Shown here: positions 6,721 to 14,096 of the stretch, in pieces
Layout: each line of letters begins with the position of its first letter
Numbering within the stretch: position 1 is the first letter of the stretch
Source: JANXXV01 sp038200305
GTDB lineage: Bacteria; Acidobacteriota; Terriglobia; Bryobacterales; Bryobacteraceae
Length of the DNA: 33,389 bases
Reading direction: 5' to 3'
NCBI GenBank assembly: GCA_038200305.1
Contig: JBBPYD010000085.1
Span: forward strand, 1 to 33,389
Notes under the pieces: model-generated
Told to the model about the DNA's origin: nothing
The model's database searches: none
What the model saw: the letters and a program-made list of their open reading frames with translations, nothing else
Made by a program: the position numbers and the translations under genes

Positions 6721-8103
6721 ATGAGAAAGCTGCAATGCTGTGTGTTCGTTGGATCTGTGCTGCTGGTTTTCGCCGCGGCGGCGGTAAGCGGTCAGAATAC
6801 GGTTGGGGCTGCGTCTGTTGGGGCGAACAACTGGGAAAAGGAGTATGCCGATGGAAAGTCGGCCTATGCTGCCGGCAACTACCGGGAAGCGGAAAAGCAG
6901 TTGAAGGCGGCGTTGAAATCGACGCGCGAATTCGCATCAAACGATCCCAAGCTGATGAACACTTTGAACGAGCTGGCGCAGACTTACCGTGCCCAGAGCA
7001 AGTATGCGGATGCGGAGCCGCTGATGGAGCGGCACCTGTTACTAAAGGAACGGTCGCTGGGTAAGTTTCACCCCGATCTGGCGAAAGAGATCGATGCGCT
7101 CGGGCGGGTTTGTTTCGCACAGATGAAATTTGTGTCGGCCGAAGCGCATTTTCGCCGCGAGTTAACTATCCTCGAGAAGAAGTTCGGCCCCGAGTATATG
7201 GACTTGATACCAGCTTTGACCAATATGGCGCAATCCAGCCAGGCTCTGAACAAAAATGCGGAAGCCGAGCCGATGTTGAAGCGGGCGGTATCCATACGGG
7301 AGAAGAACCAGGGTCCGGAGAATCCGGAGATGGCGGCGGAAATTTCGAAGCTGGCGGCGCTTTACGTAGCCGAGTCCAAATTCCATGATGCCGAAGGGCT
7401 TTACTTGCGGGCGATCGCAATTCAGGAGAAGGAATACGGCACGGACTCGCCTAATTTGATCCGGACTTTGGATAATCTGGCGGACGCATATAAAGATCAG
7501 GAAAAGTATGAGCGTGCGGAGCCTCTATTTGTGAGATCGATGGCGATTCGCGAGAGTTCCTTCGGCCCGTCACACCCGGATATGGCCGGAGCGCTGGACA
7601 ATCTGGCGGGCTTGTACACGAAACAGAAGCGGTTTACGGAAGCCGCGCCGCTCTACGAACGATCACTGTTGATCCGGACGACAACGCTTGGTCCGGAGCA
7701 CCAGTTGGTGACGGCCGGTCTGGACCGGTTGGCTGCCTGCTACGCGGCACAGGAAAAGCTGGTGGAAGCCGAACCGCTGTACAAGCAGGCGTTCTCAATC
7801 CATGAAAAAGAGACTTTGCTGAGCCTTCGCAGCCTGGCGAGCGTTTATGTTTCACGCGAGAAGTTCTCCGATGCCGATCCGCTGTATAAACTCGCGCTGG
7901 CGATTTACGACAAGAACACTCCGCAGAAGAAAGGGAAAAAGGGCGCGGTGGTTGCCGAGGCTCCGCCACCCTACCTACTGGAGACGTTGGATGAATACGC
8001 TGCAGTGTTGCGAAAGCTGAAACGAAAGGGCGAAGCTTCTAAGCTGGAGTCCAGAGCGAAACCGATTCGCGCTCAGCTTGCGACGATCAAGATGCAGAAG
8101 TGA
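6721..8103 (+). CDS. secreted tetratricopeptide repeat protein (kinesin-light-chain-type TPRs)
   Basis: This 460-aa protein has a Sec signal peptide (about 1-24, ending VSGQ). At least seven TPR units of the 42-residue kinesin-light-chain type follow, recognisable by recurrent ADAEPLxxR, IREKxxGPxHPxxA and LDNLAxxYxxQxK patterns (about 40-400). These form a helical scaffold for protein binding, presumably in the periplasm; no catalytic domain is visible and the partner is unknown. The start has AAGGA just upstream (6712-6716). It reads away from queC. The last codons lie in a 20-bp tandem duplication (8082-8121) whose first copy makes the stop codon, so the original C-terminus may have differed. 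Confidence 0.9.
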   Translation: MRKLQCCVFVGSVLLVFAAAAVSGQNTVGAASVGANNWEKEYADGKSAYAAGNYREAEKQLKAALKSTREFASNDPKLMNTLNELAQTYRAQSKYADAEPLMERHLLLKERSLGKFHPDLAKEIDALGRVCFAQMKFVSAEAHFRRELTILEKKFGPEYMDLIPALTNMAQSSQALNKNAEAEPMLKRAVSIREKNQGPENPEMAAEISKLAALYVAESKFHDAEGLYLRAIAIQEKEYGTDSPNLIRTLDNLADAYKDQEKYERAEPLFVRSMAIRESSFGPSHPDMAGALDNLAGLYTKQKRFTEAAPLYERSLLIRTTTLGPEHQLVTAGLDRLAACYAAQEKLVEAEPLYKQAFSIHEKETLLSLRSLASVYVSREKFSDADPLYKLALAIYDKNTPQKKGKKGAVVAEAPPPYLLETLDEYAAVLRKLKRKGEASKLESRAKPIRAQLATIKMQK

Positions 8104-8121
8104 CGATCAAGATGCCGAAGT
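8082..8121 (+). repeat. 20-bp tandem duplication at the TPR gene stop
   Basis: GACGATCAAGATGCAGAAGT (8082-8101) is followed at once by the same 20 bases with one change (8102-8121). The unit is not a multiple of three, so the duplication shifts the frame, and the TGA at 8101-8103 straddles the junction. It lies 13 bases before a remnant of a TonB receptor gene. Confidence 0.85.
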
Positions 8122-8130
8122 ACGGACACT

Positions 8131-8979
8131 TTACTTAGAAGTTGAATTTCGCTCCCAACTGGATTTTGCGGGAGCCGCCGCTTCGCGGCTTGGCGGCAAA
8201 ACATTATAGAGTGACAGCATCTGCATCGAGAGGCTCGGATGGGGGTCTCTCTTCCAGTGTCTTCGCTCACGCCTGTACATGCCCGCACGGTAGGTCAGGA
8301 CCAGCGCGATCATGCGCAGCCCCAACCGAAATGCTTTGACCAGATCTCCCGTCACCGAAGACTCGCCCACCCGTTGCCTATAGTTTACCGGTATTTCGAT
8401 AAACGGAATTCCATGGGCAATGACCTCCATTAGCAATTGCGGGCCGAAGTGAGAACCCCCGATGCTGAGGCTCGGCCGGATGAGTTGCAGCGCCTCCCGT
8501 CCGAAGAGACGATAGGTGCAGCCCATATCCGTAAGAATGGTGGTATTAAAGAGCAACTCGGTCATCTTCGCTACCGCCCAGTTACCCCATCGCATAAATC
8601 GCCCCATGTTGGCGCCGGCCCAAATAAACTCCCGGCTTGTGCGGGTGCCAAACACCACCGGTACGTCACCGGAATAGGCCAGCAACTTCAATAAATCATG
8701 TCCGCTGAAAGTGCCGTCGGGCTCAGCAAGGATCACAAGGTCCGCAACGCAGTGGTCAATACCGCAGAGTAGCGCGTTGCCATAGCCCTGTTTCGGCTCG
8801 AAGATTTCCCGTGCTCCCGTGCCAGCCACCTGCTCGGAGGTGCCGGGAGCGGCATTGTTATTGACAACAATTACCTCATCCGCCAAGCCCGTGGCGAAAA
8901 AATCGAGGATCGCGGCCCGGATGGAATCTTTTTCGCTATAAGTTGGAAAGATGACGGAAACCGTCTTGCCGCTCCACAT
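8131..8979 (-). CDS. glycosyltransferase family 2, dolichyl-phosphate-mannose-synthase-like
   Basis: A GT-A fold glycosyltransferase that probably passes a sugar from a nucleotide donor to a lipid carrier or glycan. The 282-aa protein has the N-terminal SVIFPTYSEKDSI (8-20), the VIVVNNNAAPGT strand (36-47), the EPDGTF metal/donor site (86-91) and an IPVNYRQRVGESS acceptor-side motif (about 198-210). No membrane anchor follows. The last ~19 residues are read out of frame through DNA identical to the 3' end of a TonB receptor gene (see 8135-8178), so this gene probably lost its own terminus in a rearrangement. It is the last gene of a three-gene unit with a methyltransferase and a membrane glycosyltransferase. 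Confidence 0.92.
   Translation of the reverse strand: MWSGKTVSVIFPTYSEKDSIRAAILDFFATGLADEVIVVNNNAAPGTSEQVAGTGAREIFEPKQGYGNALLCGIDHCVADLVILAEPDGTFSGHDLLKLLAYSGDVPVVFGTRTSREFIWAGANMGRFMRWGNWAVAKMTELLFNTTILTDMGCTYRLFGREALQLIRPSLSIGGSHFGPQLLMEVIAHGIPFIEIPVNYRQRVGESSVTGDLVKAFRLGLRMIALVLTYRAGMYRRERRHWKRDPHPSLSMQMLSLYNVLPPSREAAAPAKSSWERNSTSK
8135..8178 (-). pseudogene. 3'-end remnant of a TonB-dependent receptor gene, inside the GT2 gene
   Basis: In a frame other than that of the GT2 gene, the minus strand encodes GSRKIQLGAKFNF followed by TAA (8135-8137). This is exactly the C-terminus of the complete receptor at 14097-17717. At DNA level, 8142-8178 matches 14104-14140 at 36 of 37 positions. Nothing else of a receptor is seen upstream in this frame. 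The last residues of such receptors form the final beta-barrel strand, so this is a leftover of a deleted or recombined receptor gene. Confidence 0.75.
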
Positions 8980-9022
8980 AGTTCTGCACAGCTATCGGCA
9001 GCAGCAGCGGCGAACTTGAGGC

Positions 9023-9655
9023 TTAGGTTGCCTCCGCTACGACAAGAAATTGCCCAGCCAAAGGCCGGTACGGCAGAGCCAGATAGAACGAAACCATCCA
9101 TTCCGCGCTCGGCATATGCGATTTCATTGTGAAGGGCAGGAAGCGGGGCTCACAGTGTATAATGCTCCAGCCGTTTGCCCGCAGAAAGTCACAGAACCCT
9201 ATATCGGTGTACGGCTGCCGATGGGTGTAGTCGTCAAAGTAGCGGTGCGGCTCCAGGCGAAAGTTTGGCTGCACGCAGATTAGCCGGCCGCCCAGGCGCA
9301 ATTTTTGCCTGGCTTGGGTCAGGATCTCCGCACCCTGTTCCAAGGTGAAATGTTCAAAGAAGTTGGAGGCAAAAATGGTGCCCAGGTTGGCGGGAATTGG
9401 CCAGGGGTCCATCGCCGACTGAAAAATCGCTTCCACCGAAGGGTCCCAGTACTGCTGAAGGGCCGGGTTCATGTCAAGCGCCCATTTGTTAGCCGCATGG
9501 ATTTCGTGCGAGAACTCGCCGTAGCCTGCACCCAACTCGAGCAACGGCTCCGCCCGATATACCCAGTGTTGCAGATAGCGTGCAATGGCCCGCCACACCT
9601 GTCTGCGCTTTGGGTCGTATTGAAACCGGATATCGTGGTAAGCCGTGGTGGGCAT
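9023..9655 (-). CDS. SAM-dependent class I methyltransferase
   Basis: A Methyltransf_11/23-type enzyme transferring methyl from S-adenosylmethionine; in this context the acceptor is probably a sugar or lipid-linked intermediate, which is inference. The protein (210 aa from the ATG at 9655) has motif I LLELGAGYGEF (38-48), an acidic residue after the next strand (ALDMNP), the IFASNFFEHF post-motif II stretch and LRLGGRLICVQPN (motif III). A TTG two codons upstream (9661) is an alternative start. It begins 8 bases after the stop of the upstream membrane glycosyltransferase and ends 43 bases before the GT2 gene, indicating one operon. Confidence 0.9.
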   Translation of the reverse strand: MPTTAYHDIRFQYDPKRRQVWRAIARYLQHWVYRAEPLLELGAGYGEFSHEIHAANKWALDMNPALQQYWDPSVEAIFQSAMDPWPIPANLGTIFASNFFEHFTLEQGAEILTQARQKLRLGGRLICVQPNFRLEPHRYFDDYTHRQPYTDIGFCDFLRANGWSIIHCEPRFLPFTMKSHMPSAEWMVSFYLALPYRPLAGQFLVVAEAT

Positions 9656-9663
9656 GGACAAGA

Positions 9664-11193
9664 TCAGTGCTTCAACGGAAGGTAGACATAAGCCCCACCT
9701 AAATTGGGTCCTGCAATATGATCGGCCAAACGGTAGTTTTGCCTTAGGGTGTCCATTTGCGAAGGAGGCAGCCGCGGAAATTCGAGGTTGGGATCCGCCG
9801 GGCCATGGAAGATGTCCTCATACAGAATCACTAAGGGAATCGAGCGTGCAGCCAAATCGCGCCGTACCGGCTCCGGATCTACTTTTCCCGCCTTCGCAAG
9901 TAAAGTATAGATCAACGGCTCCAGGTCCAGACGGCCGCGCAGATACAACATCGCATCGATTTCAGTGGAGATAATGCGCCCAGTTGCATAATCCACATAG
10001 GGCCGCAGTTCTGCTACCTCTTGGCGAAAGAGCCGTTCCTTGGCGACACGGGCGATCGTGACGCCCACCACGACGCGGTAATTGAGATAGCAATGGAGGA
10101 GCAGCGGCATCGCCAGCAACGTCACCCAACTTTTACTGTGCGCGAGGCAGAGAGGAAAGAAGCCGGTCTCGTGTAGTCCAATGGTGGAACAGAGGATCAG
10201 CAGGATCGTAAATTCAATCTGATAATTGGAATCGGAACCCACCTTCGATGCCATTGCCGCCAACAACAACAGGGCAAAGGCCAGATAGACCGCCACTGCC
10301 CTGCCCCGTTTTCGCGCGCACGCCATGATAGTGCAAGCCGCCACTAGCAAAAGACCAACGGATGCGGTAGACATATACCGCAAGTGCTGCAGCAGCTTCT
10401 CGACGTCAAACGGATTAATATTCGCGAAGACTGTATTCTCAAAAAAACGTCCGCCAGTCGCCCTGTTCCACGGCAAGGCCAAGGCCGCAATCGACGACAC
10501 AAGAAGCACGGCGAACCGCAGCGCGATCTTTCGATTCTTCATGAACATCATGAGAACAATCGCCGAGGGCGCTGCCAGCATGGTCTGCTTGGTGAAGAAG
10601 GCGAGCAGCGCAAAACCGCCGCTCAGCAGAAGAGTGCGCTCCCCTTTCTCCTGCCATCGTGAATAGTAGTAAAAGGCAGTCAGCGCCAGAAAGTTAGCCA
10701 GCGTGTCTACCTGCCCGACACTTCCCCAGTGCAAGAGCAGGGAAGTTGAACTGGCTAACAGGGCAGCCGTCCATGCGGCATAGCGGTCGGCGGTGTAGAG
10801 AAGAACGATTCTCCAGCAGATCCAGAATATCCCCAACAGGGCGGCGAAGCTCAGCAGACGGCCGGCCAGCGGCACCGGTATGCCTGCGCCGGCAAGAACC
10901 GCCTGCAAGCAGTAGAACACCGGCGTGTAGGCACAAACCGTGTAGGGGTAGCGGTTGAGATCATAGTAGAGGGTTCCCCGATGAAGCAACATCAACGATT
11001 GTGCGCCGACAATCGATTCTGGCTGCGAGAACTCATGCTTGGCCCAGAATAGTGTAATTGCGGTAGCCAACACGGCTACAGCCGAAAAGATCGACACCGT
11101 CCAAAGAATGCGCCGGAGCCAACGCTCGGATACGCTCAGGTTCCCGGACACACTAAGGATGAGATGGGCCACTGAGTGAAAGCAGTTTAGCAC
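9664..11193 (-). CDS. membrane glycosyltransferase, ArnT/GT39-like (GT-C fold)
   Basis: A polytopic inner-membrane protein (509 aa) with about ten hydrophobic segments, the first at roughly 27-50, followed by a periplasmic loop and repeated segments through about 390; a soluble C-terminal tail (about 400-509) follows. The first loop contains YYDLNRYPYTVCAYTPVFY, the layout of GT-C enzymes (ArnT/PMT/GT87) that take sugars from polyprenyl-phosphate donors. The Asp in that loop is the candidate catalytic residue. GT87 is an alternative assignment. The start used is a GTG at 11193 without a strong ribosome-binding site; internal GTG codons a few residues later are possible. It is first in the operon with the methyltransferase and GT2; the GT2 may make the lipid-linked donor it uses. 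Confidence 0.85.
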   Translation of the reverse strand: MLNCFHSVAHLILSVSGNLSVSERWLRRILWTVSIFSAVAVLATAITLFWAKHEFSQPESIVGAQSLMLLHRGTLYYDLNRYPYTVCAYTPVFYCLQAVLAGAGIPVPLAGRLLSFAALLGIFWICWRIVLLYTADRYAAWTAALLASSTSLLLHWGSVGQVDTLANFLALTAFYYYSRWQEKGERTLLLSGGFALLAFFTKQTMLAAPSAIVLMMFMKNRKIALRFAVLLVSSIAALALPWNRATGGRFFENTVFANINPFDVEKLLQHLRYMSTASVGLLLVAACTIMACARKRGRAVAVYLAFALLLLAAMASKVGSDSNYQIEFTILLILCSTIGLHETGFFPLCLAHSKSWVTLLAMPLLLHCYLNYRVVVGVTIARVAKERLFRQEVAELRPYVDYATGRIISTEIDAMLYLRGRLDLEPLIYTLLAKAGKVDPEPVRRDLAARSIPLVILYEDIFHGPADPNLEFPRLPPSQMDTLRQNYRLADHIAGPNLGGAYVYLPLKH

Positions 11194-11478
11194 ACCGAAA
11201 CTGGCGTTTGAAGAGTGGTGAACGTGGTGGCCGTCATCTCATCCCTTACGGGCCCACGCCGCGTGACTAAAGCATTATGGCCCTCCGATTCGCGGTTACA
11301 CTGGTTACCCTGCGAACGCTAAATTCCGCAGCGCTGAGCTACGGCCGTAATAAATCACTCCCATATCACCGTTGCGCCCGGGGAATTTTGTAAATAGAAA
11401 CGGGCTGGAGTATCTATGTGATTGAGCGGTGGTCCATGTAGGCGAATCAACACGAGACCCCCTCAGAACAGGAGAAGT
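11194..11478. other. divergent intergenic region, glycosylation operon / DUF4331 gene
   Basis: About 285 bases between divergently read genes. It must hold promoters for both, but no -35/-10 pair is convincing. A GGAATTTT sequence (11382-11389) resembles an ECF sigma -35 element, but the nearest GTATC is 23 bases on, too far. No gene or strong hairpin was seen. Confidence 0.5.
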
Positions 11479-12699
11479 ATGAGTCAACTGAAAACCATGC
11501 TGATTGGCTTCGGCGCGCTTGCGATAATAGCCGCCGCCGCGTTCCATTCGGCTCCAGCGGCACGCGTCCGGGCTTCGGATCACATCGATTCACCCACGAT
11601 CGCTCAAGATCGCGGCGCCGACATCGCCGATCTGTGGGCCTTTCTCGATCCAAATGATAACTCCAAAGTGGTTCTCATCTTGAGCACGCAAGGATTTGTC
11701 GTATCGTCCGAACACTTCGGCATGGCGATTTTCGACCATAACATCCGGTATCGATTCGAAATCGAGAACACGGGAGACGCCACGCCCGATGCATTCGTGG
11801 ATGTCACCTATTCGAAGGGACTGGGCCGGTTGACCACGCAAACCGCCACCATCACCTTGCCGGATGGACGGAGCTTCAAGGCGGCCACCACGGTTGCGAC
11901 CCAGGACTATACGCCACCTCCGCCGGTGGTGACCACCGATTCGGCAACTGGCGTCAGCTTTTTCGCCGGGGCGGCCGACGATCCTTTTTTCCTTGATGAC
12001 ACCGGGGCCAATCGGTTTGTGGCTTCCTCCCTGGCCAATCCAGGAAATCCCGATAGAACGCTACTGGGAGGACGAGGAGGCCGAGATACTTACGCAGGGT
12101 TCAATTCCATGCTAACGGTAGTCAGTGTCCCCGCCGTTCTGCTGCGCGGGACTTCTAATGTGATTGGAATTAATGCCGTGACGCAGCGGCAAATTGGCCA
12201 GATCATCACCGATAACGCCGAGGTTCTGGGAATCGGACAATACGTGACCGTCGACCGGAGCGGGAATCCTCTGGTCAATAACACCCTGATCCCGGCGGCA
12301 CGAAAGAATGAGTACAACGGAGCGACGACCCAAGACGATGCGAATGGCAGATTTCGGGATAGCCTTATCACTGGTCTGAAAAACTTTGCTACGGACGATG
12401 CCCACATCAACACGCTCCTTGGCATCCTTCAGCGGAACGGAGATATTCTGCGGCTCGATCTGTCAGTTCCGAACAATGGAACCGGAGGTGGTAACAATCC
12501 GAATGGAGGTTTCGGAAAAATGGGCGGCAGACGGCTCGTGGACGATGTGGTCGACCTCACGTTCACAATGATCAATAACGGCGTGCCGCTCGGAGATAAC
12601 GTCAATGGCAATCAAGTTCCGTTCCGGAATGTATTTCCATTTGTCCCCGACCCCATTCAGCCGTTCGTGTCCGGAGTTGACGACCAGACCCGGCAGTGA
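11479..12699 (+). CDS. DUF4331 domain-containing secreted protein
   Basis: A secreted protein of the DUF4331 family, whose biochemical role is not established. The start at 11479 is chosen over the upstream in-frame codon at 11422 because AGGAG lies 4 bases before it (11470-11474) and a Sec signal peptide follows (1-33, FGALAIIAAAAF core). The mature protein begins with the family hallmark ASDHIDSP (32-39) and then DIADLWAFLDPND. A Gly/Asn-rich stretch with NNPNGGFGKMGG (about residues 337-352) and VDLTFTM near the end are typical of the family. The gene overlaps the following TPR gene by GTGA, so the two products are made together. In this window the pair lies in the same locus as Ni/Co transport genes, hinting at a metal-related or envelope role. 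Confidence 0.93.
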   Translation: MSQLKTMLIGFGALAIIAAAAFHSAPAARVRASDHIDSPTIAQDRGADIADLWAFLDPNDNSKVVLILSTQGFVVSSEHFGMAIFDHNIRYRFEIENTGDATPDAFVDVTYSKGLGRLTTQTATITLPDGRSFKAATTVATQDYTPPPPVVTTDSATGVSFFAGAADDPFFLDDTGANRFVASSLANPGNPDRTLLGGRGGRDTYAGFNSMLTVVSVPAVLLRGTSNVIGINAVTQRQIGQIITDNAEVLGIGQYVTVDRSGNPLVNNTLIPAARKNEYNGATTQDDANGRFRDSLITGLKNFATDDAHINTLLGILQRNGDILRLDLSVPNNGTGGGNNPNGGFGKMGGRRLVDDVVDLTFTMINNGVPLGDNVNGNQVPFRNVFPFVPDPIQPFVSGVDDQTRQ

Positions 12700-14081
12700 A
12701 CCCAAGAGTGATGGAGCAGAGAGCAGCGGGGAGTTTTGCGACCCGGTGGGTAATGAGACTTGCGCGCATTGGAGGAGTCGCCGCCCTCCTGACCTGTCTG
12801 GTTGCATTGAGCGGCTTGTGGCGCCCCCGGACGACGCAAACATTTTCTCTCCTCGCTGTCCCGCGCCTTGCGGCCAAGCCGCTTCCTTCCGATGAACTCG
12901 AAATCGCGGGAAAGATCCGATTCCTCTCGGAACGGGTTAAACGCGATCCGGAAGATTCTCTTGCCCAGAACATGCTGGCCTCCTGCTTTCTCCAGAAGGT
13001 GAGGGAAACGAACAATGCGGACTATCTCCGGTTGGCGGCCAATGCAGCCCGTCTGTCGTTAGCCTCCGTTCCGGCGCAACGGAACTCAGGCGGATTATCT
13101 GCCTTGACGCATGCGGAATTCGCGGCGCATGAATTTATCAGTGCGCGAGACCACGCAATTCTGTTGACACAGCTTGACCCTGGCAAGGGATCGGTTTGGG
13201 CTCAACTCGGCGACGCGCTGCTCGAGTTGGGTGACTATGAAAAGGCCGCGGCCGCCTACGACCGGATGCAGCGGCTTGGTTTCACCGCTGCTGGAGCACA
13301 AACACGCCTGGCCCGTTTTGCTCTGCTGCGAGGTGAAGCCGGTGAAGCGCACAAGTTGTTGGTCCGGGCGCTCGCCTTAGCGCTCGACAGCGGCGCGCCG
13401 CCGCGGGAAACAGTCGCGTGGTGCTATTGGCAATTGGGTGAGGTGGCGTTTTCAGTTGGTAAGTACGAAGCTGCCGAGGAACATTACCGCTCCGCGCTCA
13501 CGTCTTTCCCTGGATACGTGAACGCTCTGTCTTCGTTGGGCAGGGTGCGCGCGGCCAGGGGCGACGTGCGCGAGGCCATTGAACATTACGAGCACGCGGT
13601 TCGTATTCTTCCCGATCCTGCGTTTGTTGCCAGCCTGGGGGATCTTTATAAACTCACGGGCCGCCAAGGCGAGGCAGAATCCCGATATGCGCTGGTGGAA
13701 CAGATTGGACGGCTTGCCGCCGCTAACGGGGCGGCTTCCAACCGGCAGCTTGTCTTATTCCATGCCGATCATGAACTCAGCGCCGATGAGGCGTATCAAA
13801 ATGCCGTCCAGGAATTTCGAGAGCGCCGCGATATCTATGGCGCGGATACCGTTGCGTGGTCTGCCCTAAAAGCGGGAAGGCTGACCGAAGCGTCCCAAAC
13901 GATGAAGTTGGCGCTTCGGTTGGGCACGAAGGATGCCAGGCTCTTTTACCATGCGGGTATGATTGCGCGGGCGGTGGGGGATAAGACTTCTTCCCGCGAC
14001 TATCTCAAACGAGCTCTTGCGCTGAACCCCAATTTCGATCCGTTGCAAGCTGAGATTTTAAGAAAAGCGTTAGCACGATGA
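12696..14081 (+). CDS. membrane-anchored TPR protein, partner of DUF4331
   Basis: The 461-aa protein has an N-terminal signal anchor (about 25-48, IGGVAALLTCLVALSGLW). TPR units follow across 75-455, including AWCYWQLGEVAFSVGKYEAAEEHYRSAL-type repeats. It is a paralog of the TPR protein at 22184-23413; both share LQKVRET, VWAQLGDAL/NWGNLGDAL, VAWCYxxLGE/D and FYHAGMIARAVGDK/YYHAGVIAAEAGDK. The GTG start at 12696 overlaps the DUF4331 stop by four bases; an ATG at 12711 is the alternative. It ends 15 bases from the convergent TonB receptor gene. It is likely a periplasmic scaffold for the DUF4331 protein, which is inference from gene order. Confidence 0.9.
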   Translation: MNPRVMEQRAAGSFATRWVMRLARIGGVAALLTCLVALSGLWRPRTTQTFSLLAVPRLAAKPLPSDELEIAGKIRFLSERVKRDPEDSLAQNMLASCFLQKVRETNNADYLRLAANAARLSLASVPAQRNSGGLSALTHAEFAAHEFISARDHAILLTQLDPGKGSVWAQLGDALLELGDYEKAAAAYDRMQRLGFTAAGAQTRLARFALLRGEAGEAHKLLVRALALALDSGAPPRETVAWCYWQLGEVAFSVGKYEAAEEHYRSALTSFPGYVNALSSLGRVRAARGDVREAIEHYEHAVRILPDPAFVASLGDLYKLTGRQGEAESRYALVEQIGRLAAANGAASNRQLVLFHADHELSADEAYQNAVQEFRERRDIYGADTVAWSALKAGRLTEASQTMKLALRLGTKDARLFYHAGMIARAVGDKTSSRDYLKRALALNPNFDPLQAEILRKALAR

Positions 14082-14096
14082 TGGTCTCAAGCGCCC

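Noticed and set aside
11382..11414. ECF-sigma promoter before the DUF4331 gene
   Set aside because: A GGAAT-like -35 is present, but the GTATC is 23 bases away where 16-17 are expected.
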